DNA from: an uncultured Anaerolineae bacterium
GTDB lineage: Bacteria; Chloroflexota; Anaerolineae; Anaerolineales; UBA4823
Direction of reading: 5' to 3'
Length of the DNA stretch: 10,843 nucleotides
Assembly (NCBI GenBank): GCA_937129505.1
Contig: CAKZNJ010000515.1
Span: forward strand, 1 to 10,843
Both the position numbers and the translations under genes were made by a program. The notes under the pieces were generated by a model that searched no databases, was not told the origin of the DNA, and was given only the letters and a program-made list of their open reading frames with translations. Positions 1 through 6,044 of this stretch are shown here, piece by piece. Numbering within the stretch: the stretch's first letter is position 1; every line of letters starts with the position of its first letter.

Positions 1-1
1 C

Positions 2-2395
2 ACCTTTCAGCAGAGAATGTTGGGGGTCAATGTCGGGGTCTGGCAAGACGATGTCCGCTTTAAGGGCGTTGCTACTTTGGATTTGTTGAGGCAAGAAGAA
101 CGTCAGCGGGTTCGCCTCTGCCCCGCTCCTCTGGTGGAAGGTGCTGTTGCTGCGGCAGCTCAAATCGCCGTGGGGGCAGACTTGGATACAGCTTTTCAGG
201 AAGCACTGAAGTCTTTGCTACCCAAACAGAATCATTTGAGATTGCCTACCGAACAGACTCAGCCTACTCTATCCTTAGTTTCCACGTTATCGCCACAAGA
301 AGAGCGCTCGGTTATTGTCCGTCTCGAAAATCCGCATGGCTTACATGCCCGACCCGCCACTCAGCTCATGCAAACCGCAGCTCGTTTTGACGCTCAAGTG
401 TGGGTTGTTAATCTGGATCGTCCTGCAGCAGCGGCAATGGCTGGAAGTTTAAACGCCTTACTTGCCCTAGGAGCGCTGCAGGGGCATCGCTTGCAGTTAA
501 CCGCGCGGGGACGACAGGCAGATGAAGTCCTAACCGCTTTGCAGAGCCTGATCGAAGAATGGGGCAGGAAAGTGCCAACTCAGGTTCACCTCCCTACGCC
601 TCCTGCGCCAGATACAAGCGCAACGATTTCCCCAGACCAACCAAGTGGTGGAGCCATCAAGGGCATTCCCATAGCGGAAGGATTTGCGGTCGGTCGCTTG
701 CACTTTTTCCGACCCACTGTGGTTGACCTGACCGCTGTACAAGCTGCAACCCCTCATCAGGAATGGCATAAACTTCAGGTGGCGATCGAAAAAGTGGAAA
801 GAGACCTTCAAATTCGTTATGAACAGCTCATAACCCATCTTAGTGAAAATGAAGCAGGGATTTTACAAGCCCATAAGCTGTTTCTCAGAGACCCTCTTCT
901 GCTTGAAAGCGCCCATCAATTGATTTTCGAAGAAAAGCTGAGCGCTGCGATGGCTTGGAAACAGGCATGCGAGCAGGGCGTTGGTTCACTGCAGGAAATG
1001 GAAGATGCCTATTTTCGTCAGCGGGTGGTGGATATGTTGGATGTCAGTGCGCAGGTCGTTGCACACTTGGTTGGAGTGCTGGTAGCGCCACTCCAATTGC
1101 ACCAGCCTGCGATCTTAGTGGCTGATGAGCTCACTCCCAATCAAGTGGCAGAGTTTGATACCCAAAAGGTCTTGGGAGTGATTATGGTCGGTGGAGGCGC
1201 TACCTCCCATAGCGCCATCTTATTGCGCGGTTTGGGAATTCCTGCCGTTGGGGGCGTTGATCTATCTCCTTGGGGGCTTAAAGATGGCGATTGGGTGGGG
1301 ATCGATGGGGAAGCCGGCTGGGTCTGGCTACAGCCCAGCGCAGAGAGAAGAGCAGAGCTAGAAGCTCGATCTCGCAATTGGAAGGAAGTGCGCCTCCAGC
1401 TCGTGGAGAGCGCTCAACGGCTTGCCCAAACCAAAGACGGCTTTCGAGTTGAGATCGCAGCAAATGTGGGCAGCCTAGCTGAGGCTCGCCTTGCTAAGCA
1501 GAGTGGAGCGGAAGCGATTGGAGTTTTACGCACCGAATTTTTGTATCAAAATCGCCTTCAACCTCCAGAGGAGCAGGAACAGTTTCAAGTATATTGTCAA
1601 GTCGCTGAGTTGATGCAATCCCGACCGGTGGTGGTGCGCAGCTTGGATATTGGGGGGGATAAATGTCCGGCATATTTATCGTTACCTGTGGAAACGAACC
1701 CCTATCTCGGTTTGCGGGGCATCCGCGTTTCGTTGCGTTACCCCCAGCTCTTTCTTTCCCAAATCCGAGCGGTACTGCGCGCCGCTGCCCTGTATCCGCT
1801 TCGGTTATTGTTGCCAATGATAGCCACGTCAGAGGAATTAGAACAATCCAAAGGGTTTCTCCGCCAAGCCCACCAAGCGCTTAGCGAGGAGGAACTTGCT
1901 CATTCCTATCCCATCCCTCTCGGAATCATGGTTGAAACTCCGGCGACCGTTTTCCTGGCTGAGCAATTGGCAGAACAAGTGGACTTTTTCAGCATTGGGA
2001 CGAATGATCTCACCCAATATACCTTTGCTGCCGAGCGGGGCAATGCGGACTTAACTGAGTATAGCGACGCGCTTCATCCAGCCATTTTGCGTCAAATACA
2101 ACAGGTGGCTTTGGCGGCGCACCGTTGTGGCAAACCCGTAGCGGTGTGCGGGGAAGTAGCCAGTCAAGCTGAGGCACTGCCGCTTTTAGTTGGTTTGGAT
2201 GTGGATGAACTGAGCATGAATCCCAATGCCATTCCGCACCAGAAATCCATTCTGACTCAAATTGATCGCTCGACGGCAAGCGCTCTTGCCCAACAAGCGC
2301 TGCGCTGTGATACGGCGTCGCAGGTGCGTGAGCTGGTGAGGGATTATCTGGCGGAGAGGGGTGTTGAGGTCGGCTCGACGCAACGGAAGAGTTAG
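2..2395 (+). CDS. ptsP: DhaM-HPr-enzyme I fusion, PEP-protein phosphotransferase (5' partial)
   Basis: The frame is open to the left edge, so the N-terminus is missing; residues are counted from the first Met at base 17. Residues about 30-65 match the end of the DhaM EIIA domain (VRLCPAPLVEGA). HPr follows at about 97-183, with the phosphocarrier His110 in GLHARPA and a Ser144 equivalent to regulatory Ser46. Enzyme I spans about 211-755: the swivelling domain has the phospho-His398 motif GGGATSHSA, and the PEP-binding barrel has VLRTEFLY, SLDIGGDK, GTNDLTQYT and catalytic Cys711 in VCGE. In known DhaM systems this relay passes phosphate from PEP through EI and HPr to DhaM, then to DhaL-ADP for dihydroxyacetone phosphorylation. 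Escherichia coli DhaM has only a partial EI; here the PEP-binding domain is present, so the chain looks self-sufficient. dhaK and dhaL are expected upstream, outside the window. The protein is probably cytosolic. The EI and HPr calls are firm, DhaM less so. Confidence 0.93.
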   Translation, partial: TFQQRMLGVNVGVWQDDVRFKGVATLDLLRQEERQRVRLCPAPLVEGAVAAAAQIAVGADLDTAFQEALKSLLPKQNHLRLPTEQTQPTLSLVSTLSPQEERSVIVRLENPHGLHARPATQLMQTAARFDAQVWVVNLDRPAAAAMAGSLNALLALGALQGHRLQLTARGRQADEVLTALQSLIEEWGRKVPTQVHLPTPPAPDTSATISPDQPSGGAIKGIPIAEGFAVGRLHFFRPTVVDLTAVQAATPHQEWHKLQVAIEKVERDLQIRYEQLITHLSENEAGILQAHKLFLRDPLLLESAHQLIFEEKLSAAMAWKQACEQGVGSLQEMEDAYFRQRVVDMLDVSAQVVAHLVGVLVAPLQLHQPAILVADELTPNQVAEFDTQKVLGVIMVGGGATSHSAILLRGLGIPAVGGVDLSPWGLKDGDWVGIDGEAGWVWLQPSAERRAELEARSRNWKEVRLQLVESAQRLAQTKDGFRVEIAANVGSLAEARLAKQSGAEAIGVLRTEFLYQNRLQPPEEQEQFQVYCQVAELMQSRPVVVRSLDIGGDKCPAYLSLPVETNPYLGLRGIRVSLRYPQLFLSQIRAVLRAAALYPLRLLLPMIATSEELEQSKGFLRQAHQALSEEELAHSYPIPLGIMVETPATVFLAEQLAEQVDFFSIGTNDLTQYTFAAERGNADLTEYSDALHPAILRQIQQVALAAHRCGKPVAVCGEVASQAEALPLLVGLDVDELSMNPNAIPHQKSILTQIDRSTASALAQQALRCDTASQVRELVRDYLAERGVEVGSTQRKS

Positions 2396-2509
2396 GGAGC
2401 GAAGAGGCGCGGTTTGACCCCCTAATGTCAACGGGTTATGTCGACCGCCCTGTCGGGTGTCCTGTTGAACGCAGTTTTTCCATCTCATGTCGAATAAAGT
2501 GACTCCCTC

Positions 2510-2582
2510 GTGTTATTTCGAACGCAGTTAGAAAATCCTGAGGAAAGATTCCTCAGTCGCTGGCGCTCGTTCGGAAGGACAC
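2510..2582. repeat. Imperfect intergenic palindrome, REP-like
   Basis: The 73-base stretch folds back on itself. The outer ends GTGT and ACAC pair, TTCGAACG pairs with CGTTCGGAA imperfectly, and the core CTGAGGAA-aga-TTCCTCAG (2538-2556) is a perfect 8-base-pair stem with a 3-base loop. A degenerate relative of its left half, with GTTGAACGCAGTT, lies at about 2463-2476. Layout and sequence style resemble dispersed palindromes common in intergenic DNA of some environmental bacteria. It could serve as a transcription end or mRNA-stabilising hairpin for the upstream ptsP gene, but no T-tract follows it. Confidence 0.6.
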
Positions 2583-2593
2583 CGACTTCGTGT

Positions 2594-2647
2594 CATGTTG
2601 AGACAAGCTCATGACGCGGGAGCGTCACTTGACGGAGAAATAACATG
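2594..2647. repeat. Nested palindrome, repeat copy A
   Basis: Outer arms CATGTT (2594-2599) and AACATG (2642-2647) enclose a perfect inner stem TGACGC-ggga-GCGTCA (2612-2627). The right part (2610-2647) matches 2733-2770 at about 31 of 38 positions; within the inner hairpin only the tetraloop differs. Conserved stem with a variable loop suggests that the fold, or a protein recognising it, is what is kept. Confidence 0.65.
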
Positions 2648-2712
2648 TAATGCTTACCCGTGAAGACGGCGAGGCTAGGCTTTCTTCTCTCGCCATCACC
2701 CTCTGCGTAAAG

Positions 2713-2769
2713 ATGTTATGAGTAGGTGGGCACATGACGCTTGTGCGTCACTTGATGAGGGAATAACAT
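2713..2769. repeat. Nested palindrome, repeat copy B
   Basis: This is the second copy of the element at 2594-2647. Outer arms ATGTTAT (2713-2719) and ATAACAT (2763-2769) enclose the inner stem TGACGC-ttgt-GCGTCA (2735-2750). Its left part, GATGTTATGAGTAGG, is echoed at about 2846-2860 as GATGTCATGAGTAG, a probable half copy just upstream of the tRNA promoter. Confidence 0.65.
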
Positions 2770-2862
2770 GAATTCCAGACAGCTTCCGAGCAGGCAAGTT
2801 AGGCTCAGTATGGATTTTGTCTTTTTCCAACAGCCCCAGCACAATGATGTCATGAGTAGTAG

Positions 2863-2868
2863 TATAAT
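2863..2868 (+). promoter_or_regulatory. -10 element of tRNA-Ser promoter
   Basis: A perfect TATAAT lies 37 bases upstream of the mature tRNA 5' end, placing transcription start near 2875 and giving a 5' leader of about 30 bases for RNase P to remove. No good -35 hexamer sits 16-18 bases upstream, so the call rests on the -10 box and its position. Confidence 0.5.
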
Positions 2869-2905
2869 TTGTCATATCGTTGCACTTCCATAAGTCCTTC
2901 CAATC

Positions 2906-2993
2906 GGAGAGGTGCCGGAGTGGTTGAACGGGGCGGTCTCGAAAACCGTTGTGGGTCTTGTATCCACCGTGGGTTCGAATCCCACCCTCTCCG
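2906..2993 (+). tRNA. tRNA-Ser (anticodon CGA)
   Basis: The acceptor stem pairs GGAGAGG (2906-2912) with CCTCTCC (2986-2992), followed by discriminator G2993, usual for serine. The anticodon stem GCGGT/ACCGT (one G-U pair) closes the loop CTCGAAA, giving anticodon CGA at 2940-2942, which reads UCG. A long variable arm with a GTGG/CCAC stem, typical of class II tRNAs such as Ser, follows. The T arm is GTGGG-TTCGAAT-CCCAC (2969-2985). CCA is not encoded after G2993 (the next bases are CAG), so CCA must be added enzymatically. It appears to stand alone with its own promoter. Confidence 0.96.
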
Positions 2994-3460
2994 CAGATGA
3001 TAAGGTTTTCAAAGATAGCTTAGTGTGCATCTCCCTGCCAGACTTGATCGTACTGGCAGGAAAATTGTCAAAGTGCAAGAGGGTTGCGATCCGGATCGCT
3101 CAGGGTGAGCTGGGCGATCTCGCTTTTAAAGCTCGTATCCGCCGAGGAAGCTGACTGGTAAGACTTCTGCGCCTTGCAGGATTTCCACTTTATCTTATAC
3201 CGTCAAATAGGTGAGCTAGGCGTCAATTTTGACAGCGTCTATCCTATCCGAATAACGTTTCTTATGAAAAGACCATCACACTTTACCTAGTGGAACGAAG
3301 GTTTCTCAGGGCATTAGATCCATCGCATCCTGAAGATGGTCGAGCAGTTTGCTTATTAATGGACTTAATAGGTCTTGTATGTGTGATAATTTTCAGATAG
3401 GTTGCATGATCTAATCGCATTATTGCAAGGTATGGTTTGTCCGACCTGTTCATAGATATC
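2994..3460. other. Gene-free stretch downstream of tRNA-Ser
   Basis: I see no protein gene or recognised RNA here. It contains a hairpin CCTGCCAG/CTGGCAGG (3034-3060, 8-base-pair stem, 11-base loop) that may end the tRNA transcript although no T-tract follows. It also has a 14-base perfect palindrome GCGATCCGGATCGC (3086-3099). A TTGACA at 3229-3234 is followed after 16 bases by AATAAC, a weak possible promoter pointing toward 3270 onward. Confidence 0.5.
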
Positions 3461-3962
3461 TATTGCCTCCGAATCGTGACAGAGCAAGGAGATACACAAG
3501 AACACCAAGCCGTTCGTCAAGTTGTGTTCGGCGTTTGAAAAAGAACAACGGTTTCCAAAGAGCCGCGACCCGTTCAAGCCTGGGGAGAAACAAGCGGCGC
3601 GTAAATTCTGAGCACACGCGCAAAAGAATGGCAACTGCGGACAACGGCATGGCAGGGCGGAAACCTACATCACGAGAAACCACGTGGGCGGTGTGACACT
3701 CGGCGTCACTCCTGCGAGACAGGAGGGCGTGGCTTGCAGCGTGAGATCGTGCAGGCAAGTTGGCAAACCAAAGGCACATCTTCCGCCGCGTCAAGCAATG
3801 CTGTCAGCAAGCAGCCCCAAAAGACATTATGTCAAGCAATCCGGGGCGAAGGCTGAAAGCAGGTGTGAGCGTTGTCTGAAGCGGGAATCGCTTGAGCCAG
3901 TGTGCCTCCTGCAAACACGGGATAGCGCAGGGCAACAAGGTCACCTAGAAAAGCAGGGCGCT
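3461..3962 (+). other. T-poor, hairpin-rich non-coding stretch
   Basis: Open frames here (for example 3684-3968 from GTG, 94 codons, and 3463-3696, 78 codons) give Arg/Ser/Gln/Cys-rich translations without domain character or ribosome sites, so I do not call them genes. The plus strand is visibly poor in T and rich in A/G, with several local stems: GCGCGT/ACGCGC (3597-3621), GTGAC/GTCAC (3693-3709), CTCCTG-cgaga-CAGGAG (3709-3725), CTTGC/GCAAG (3733-3759) and AAGCG-ggaat-CGCTT (3879-3893). The 10-mer GTCAAGCAAT occurs at 3790 and 3831. It may be a structured RNA, a decayed cassette or an eroded element. I do not recognise a known RNA family. Confidence 0.4.
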
Positions 3963-4012
3963 GGCTAACAAGCGGTTGCAGCAGACATGCTCTGCTTTGC
4001 GCCGCGTTAGGC
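3963..4012 (+). other. attC-like recombination site (candidate 1)
   Basis: This 50-base imperfect palindrome starts GGCTAAC (one mismatch from the R'' consensus RYYYAAC) and ends GTTAGGC (4006-4012), an exact match to the R' consensus GTTRRRY. Folding pairs CTAAC with GTTAG and GCGG with CCGC, then GCA..GCAGA with TCTGC..TGC, leaving small unpaired bulges on one strand as in real attC sites. At 50 bases it is slightly shorter than usual attC sites. No integrase gene is in the window. A related element lies at 5897-5955. Confidence 0.5.
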
Positions 4013-4110
4013 TGAACCGCATGCCATTGAGCGCTTTGTCAAAAAGCGATGGGCGATGACGCGCATGGTGAGAGCAGTTTCTATCGAGCAAACCTCAAAG
4101 GAGTAATCGT

Positions 4111-4521
4111 ATGAAATCCTTAACTGCAGGCTCTGTTTCTGGTTGTCTCATCTGGTTGCTAGGTTTCATCGTCGTAGCGCCTTGTTTGATTTCTGTCGCT
4201 ACTTTCGCTGGTGGTTTATCCTCCGCCTTTCTAGCCGAACCTATCGCCCGCCTCTTTGAACCCTATCTGTGTCCTGACAACAGCAAGGCGGAAATTGTCT
4301 ATTCCCTAATCCACCGTTTCTCCGTAAACATCGAGATGCAATGCGTGAATGCGAATGGGAGCATTGTGAGAGGGTTAAGCCCAGACTACGCTTATTACTG
4401 GATAGGGTTGCTGATGGTGGGAAGCTTGGTAGTGTCAGGATTGCTGCCTTTGCTATTAGCTGCCCCATTAGGTGCACTCGTCACCCGTTCCGCGCATCGC
4501 TCCCGAGGAGCTAATCTTTGA
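4111..4521 (+). CDS. Small two-helix membrane protein, function unknown
   Basis: The gene encodes 136 residues. The start is well supported: AAAGGAG (4097-4103) lies 7 bases before ATG. Hydrophobic segments at about residues 12-35 and 96-120 should span the membrane. The roughly 60 residues between them carry two cysteines (Cys54 and Cys78, the latter in MQCVNANG) that could form a disulfide if this loop is outside the cell. A short basic tail with RSAHRSR follows the second helix, suggesting both ends lie in the cytoplasm. I recall similar short hypothetical membrane proteins but no named function. It begins about 100 bases after the attC-like site at 3963-4012 and overlaps the next frame by 50 bases. 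Function cannot be assigned. Confidence 0.72.
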   Translation: MKSLTAGSVSGCLIWLLGFIVVAPCLISVATFAGGLSSAFLAEPIARLFEPYLCPDNSKAEIVYSLIHRFSVNIEMQCVNANGSIVRGLSPDYAYYWIGLLMVGSLVVSGLLPLLLAAPLGALVTRSAHRSRGANL

Positions 4522-4816
4522 TGATGTTACGCAGCAATGTCGTTTTGGTCTATTCGATTTTGAGCAAAGGAGTTTGATCACGAAAAACGGTATCTGTCCA
4601 AAGTGCAATTCGGCAAGTGTGTACTCAAAATTGAACGGTCTCGGGTTTGGCGATAGCGATGGGGTATTCGTCTATACCAGTAGGCTGACACGCCGCTCAT
4701 CCACCCTCGCATTGGTGTGTAGCACCTGCGGTTACTTCGAGAACTATATCGCTGACCCTGGCAAGTTAGCCGAAGTGGCGAAGACTTGGCAACAAGTTCC
4801 CGTGACCAAACCGTAG
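4472..4816 (+). CDS. Small zinc-ribbon protein, function unknown
   Basis: This frame gives 114 residues from a GTG at 4472. Two CxxC pairs, Cys42/Cys45 in ICPKCNSASVY and Cys83/Cys86 in VCSTCGYFENYI, are spaced as in a zinc ribbon. The tail with DPGKLAEVAKTW resembles a family of short bacterial zinc-ribbon proteins of unknown role. The start is unsure: GTG 4472 has no ribosome site and would overlap the membrane-protein gene by 50 bases. An AAAGGAG at 4566-4572 lies just before an in-frame TTG (4574), only 1 base away, and would give a shorter protein closer to the zinc-ribbon core. The reading frame and ribbon are convincing; the first 35 residues are not. Co-transcription with the upstream membrane protein is likely. 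Confidence 0.65.
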   Translation: MHSSPVPRIAPEELIFDDVTQQCRFGLFDFEQRSLITKNGICPKCNSASVYSKLNGLGFGDSDGVFVYTSRLTRRSSTLALVCSTCGYFENYIADPGKLAEVAKTWQQVPVTKP

Positions 4817-4822
4817 AGTTTC

Positions 4823-4948
4823 AGGCGTTTGGCCGCCGCCAACCAGCGCCTCCAGCGGCGAACAAAAAGCGCCTTACCTTGTATTCCGAGAGCACCACCC
4901 AGACCGCGCTTCCAATTGACGCCGCTCCGCTGCGCAGGTGAAGCGCAG
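4823..4948. repeat. Intergenic inverted-repeat cluster
   Basis: Two imperfect hairpins lie directly after the zinc-ribbon stop. The first pairs AGGCG (4823-4827) with CGCCT (4870-4874) and, inside, CGCCGC (4834-4839) with GCGGCG (4855-4860). The second pairs GCGCTTC (4906-4912) with GAAGCGC (4940-4946); an alternative stem CTGCGC/GCGCAG lies at 4930-4948. The first could end transcription of the small-gene pair, but no T-tract follows it on the plus strand. Confidence 0.5.
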
Positions 4949-4954
4949 GCCGTT

Positions 4955-5122
4955 GAAACTGTCGAAAAAGTCCCTTTGCAAAAATTTAACTTTGTAATGT
5001 GGGACAAAAACCACAAAATCCGCCAGCTTTTTTGCGTCCGACACAGCATTTAGGCGGTTTTTAAGCCAAAAGTGGGAGATTTTTGATGGGAATTTGCAAA
5101 CAAAGGGTTTTTCGACAGTCTC
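4955..5122. mobile_element. MITE-like element with ~30-base inverted ends
   Basis: The left end GAAACTGTCGAAAAAG (from 4955) is mirrored by the right end CTTTTTCGACAGTCTC read in complement (to 5122). The match continues inward through CCCTTTG and TTTGCAAA over roughly 30 bases per arm. The interior holds further partial inverted pairing (CCGCC near 5019 against GGCGG near 5053) and no open frame of note. GTT flanks both ends (4952-4954 and 5123-5125), compatible with a 3-base target duplication, though that is short enough to arise by chance. Size, ends and absence of a transposase fit a miniature inverted-repeat element mobilised in trans. I cannot assign the parent IS family. Confidence 0.55.
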
Positions 5123-5142
5123 GTTGGGCGCATTTGTATGAT
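5112..5142 (+). promoter_or_regulatory. Promoter of amidohydrolase gene, partly inside the MITE end
   Basis: TCGACA (5112-5117, one base from TTGACA) and TATGAT (5137-5142, one base from TATAAT) are spaced by 19 bases, slightly long. Transcription would start near 5149, about 10 bases before the ATG at 5159, giving a very short leader without a Shine-Dalgarno site. The -35 box is part of the terminal inverted repeat of the element at 4955-5122. Confidence 0.4.
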
Positions 5143-5158
5143 ATGATAGTAAATCACA

Positions 5159-5902
5159 ATGAAAGTTTGTCTTATTCCATTGAAAATCGAAGTGAGAAAG
5201 CCTGCTGAAAATTTGCGGCGGTTTGAAACCAGGCTGGCGGAAATAGCCGCTTACCAGCCAGACTTGGTTTGTCTGCCCGAGTGCACCTTTACTGGATATT
5301 TGTATGAAGTGCAAGATTTTGAAAAATATGCAGAACCAATTTTTGGCTACGCTACCTCTATCGTATCCAAATTAGCCCAAAAATACCAATGCTATATTTG
5401 CTTTGGGATGTTGGAAAAAGCCAAGGAAGGCTTTTATAGTTCAGCTGTTCTGATGGATAGACTGGGTCAAATTGTCCATGTTCATCGAAAAATCATTGAA
5501 CAGCCTCCCTTTCGTGTAGGCAAGGAAGTGAAAACCATCGCCACTGAGTTTGGCAGAATCTGTGTGCTGTTATGTGGTGATTTATTTGATGATGAGGTAA
5601 AAGCCAGGGTAAATCCGGAAACCGATCTGTTGATCGTGCCGTTGGCACGGGGTTTTGATGGGAAATCGCCCGATTTAGAAAGATGGTTGAATGAAGAGCG
5701 CCAAGGGTATGTAGAAGAAGTCAAAAAGGTCGGTAGAACTGCTTTGATTGTCAATTCTCTAGAAGATACGTCCCTACCGGAAGCGTCATTTGGCGGAGCG
5801 ATGGTAATCAATTCAGACGGTCAAGTTTTGGCAGAGTCAGAACACGGAACAGATAAGGCTTTGATTTTCCAGTTAGTCTTAGATATTCCAAATGGCGGTT
5901 AA
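5159..5902 (+). CDS. Carbon-nitrogen hydrolase (nitrilase superfamily)
   Basis: The protein has 247 residues, typical for a single nitrilase domain. The family's Glu-Lys-Cys triad is visible: Glu41 in VCLPECTFTGY, Lys111 in VHRKII, and nucleophile Cys139 in VLLCGDLF. Such enzymes hydrolyse non-peptide C-N bonds (amides, nitriles, N-carbamoyl compounds) in the cytosol; the sequence does not reveal the substrate. ATG 5159 fits the family's beta-strand start (MKVCLIPLKI) and is preceded by a promoter but no ribosome site. Codons are visibly more AT-rich than in the epimerase cluster downstream, suggesting transfer. The stop codon TAA lies within the attC-like palindrome at 5897-5955, as is common for integron cassette genes. 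No neighbour suggests a pathway. Confidence 0.88.
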   Translation: MKVCLIPLKIEVRKPAENLRRFETRLAEIAAYQPDLVCLPECTFTGYLYEVQDFEKYAEPIFGYATSIVSKLAQKYQCYICFGMLEKAKEGFYSSAVLMDRLGQIVHVHRKIIEQPPFRVGKEVKTIATEFGRICVLLCGDLFDDEVKARVNPETDLLIVPLARGFDGKSPDLERWLNEERQGYVEEVKKVGRTALIVNSLEDTSLPEASFGGAMVINSDGQVLAESEHGTDKALIFQLVLDIPNGG

Positions 5903-5955
5903 CATGCGCCTGCAACTAACGCAACTTCGTTGGCGCTAAGCAACGTGGCTGAACC
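5897..5955 (+). other. attC-like element (candidate 2, degenerate)
   Basis: It begins GGTTAACATGCGCCTGCAAC, matching the first 20 bases of the 3963 element at 15 positions, and ends GGCTGAACC, identical to the bases at 4010-4018 of that element and its flank. The inside folds as GCGCC-(tgc)-AAC ... GTT-GGCGC around a 12-base loop. A clean GTTRRRY right-hand core box is missing: the matching place reads ACGTGGC instead of GCGTTAGGC. It is therefore related but probably decayed. The TAA of the upstream hydrolase gene overlaps its left end. Confidence 0.42.
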
Positions 5956-6025
5956 CGACTATCGCACTATAAACCGCTTGCCGGATTAGAATTTGACAGA
6001 GAAACAATCAAATCCGTCAACTTCA

Positions 6026-6034
6026 TGCTATAAT
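6026..6034 (+). promoter_or_regulatory. Extended -10 promoter of the epimerase-kinase cluster
   Basis: TGCTATAAT combines the TG extension with a perfect TATAAT (6029-6034). Transcription would start near 6041, about 4 bases before ATG 6045, so the mRNA would be essentially leaderless. A TTGACA at 5993-5998 is 30 bases upstream of the -10, too far to pair with it. Together with GTCAA at 6016-6020 it forms a TTGAC/GTCAA inverted repeat that could be an operator. Confidence 0.6.
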
Positions 6035-6044
6035 GCGCGCTGCG

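Noticed and set aside
2414..2431. TTGAC/GTCAA stem after the ptsP stop as a terminator
   Set aside because: Only five base pairs and no T-tract; too weak to call.
2798..2804. GTTAGGC as a third attC core box
   Set aside because: No matching RYYYAAC or palindromic arm upstream; probably chance.
2872..3078. Minus-strand 68-codon frame with RVGFEPTVDTRP and FNHSGTSP
   Set aside because: It is the antisense of tRNA-Ser, a well-known source of false protein predictions; the tRNA fold explains the sequence.
3450..3794. Minus-strand 114-codon frame
   Set aside because: No ribosome site, low-information basic composition, and overlap with several stems; best seen as an open frame created by the T-poor plus strand.
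3461..3962. Group II intron or IscB omega-RNA remnant
   Set aside because: I could not find domain V-like sequence, intron ends, or fragments of a maturase or IscB protein in any frame.
3684..3968. Plus-strand 94-codon frame whose stop falls in the attC-like site
   Set aside because: GTG start without ribosome site, Arg/Ser/Gln/Cys-rich translation and no domain. The stop position is suggestive of a cassette gene but not enough to call one.
4874..5314. Minus-strand 146-codon frame
   Set aside because: It crosses the inverted-repeat cluster and the MITE-like element and overlaps the start of the hydrolase gene; a shadow frame.
5993..5998. TTGACA as the -35 box of the epimerase promoter
   Set aside because: It lies 30 bases from the TATAAT, too far for a sigma-70 promoter; the extended -10 is the better explanation.
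2396..6000. CRISPR array
   Set aside because: No direct repeats of constant length and spacing; the repeats present are palindromic pairs at irregular distances.
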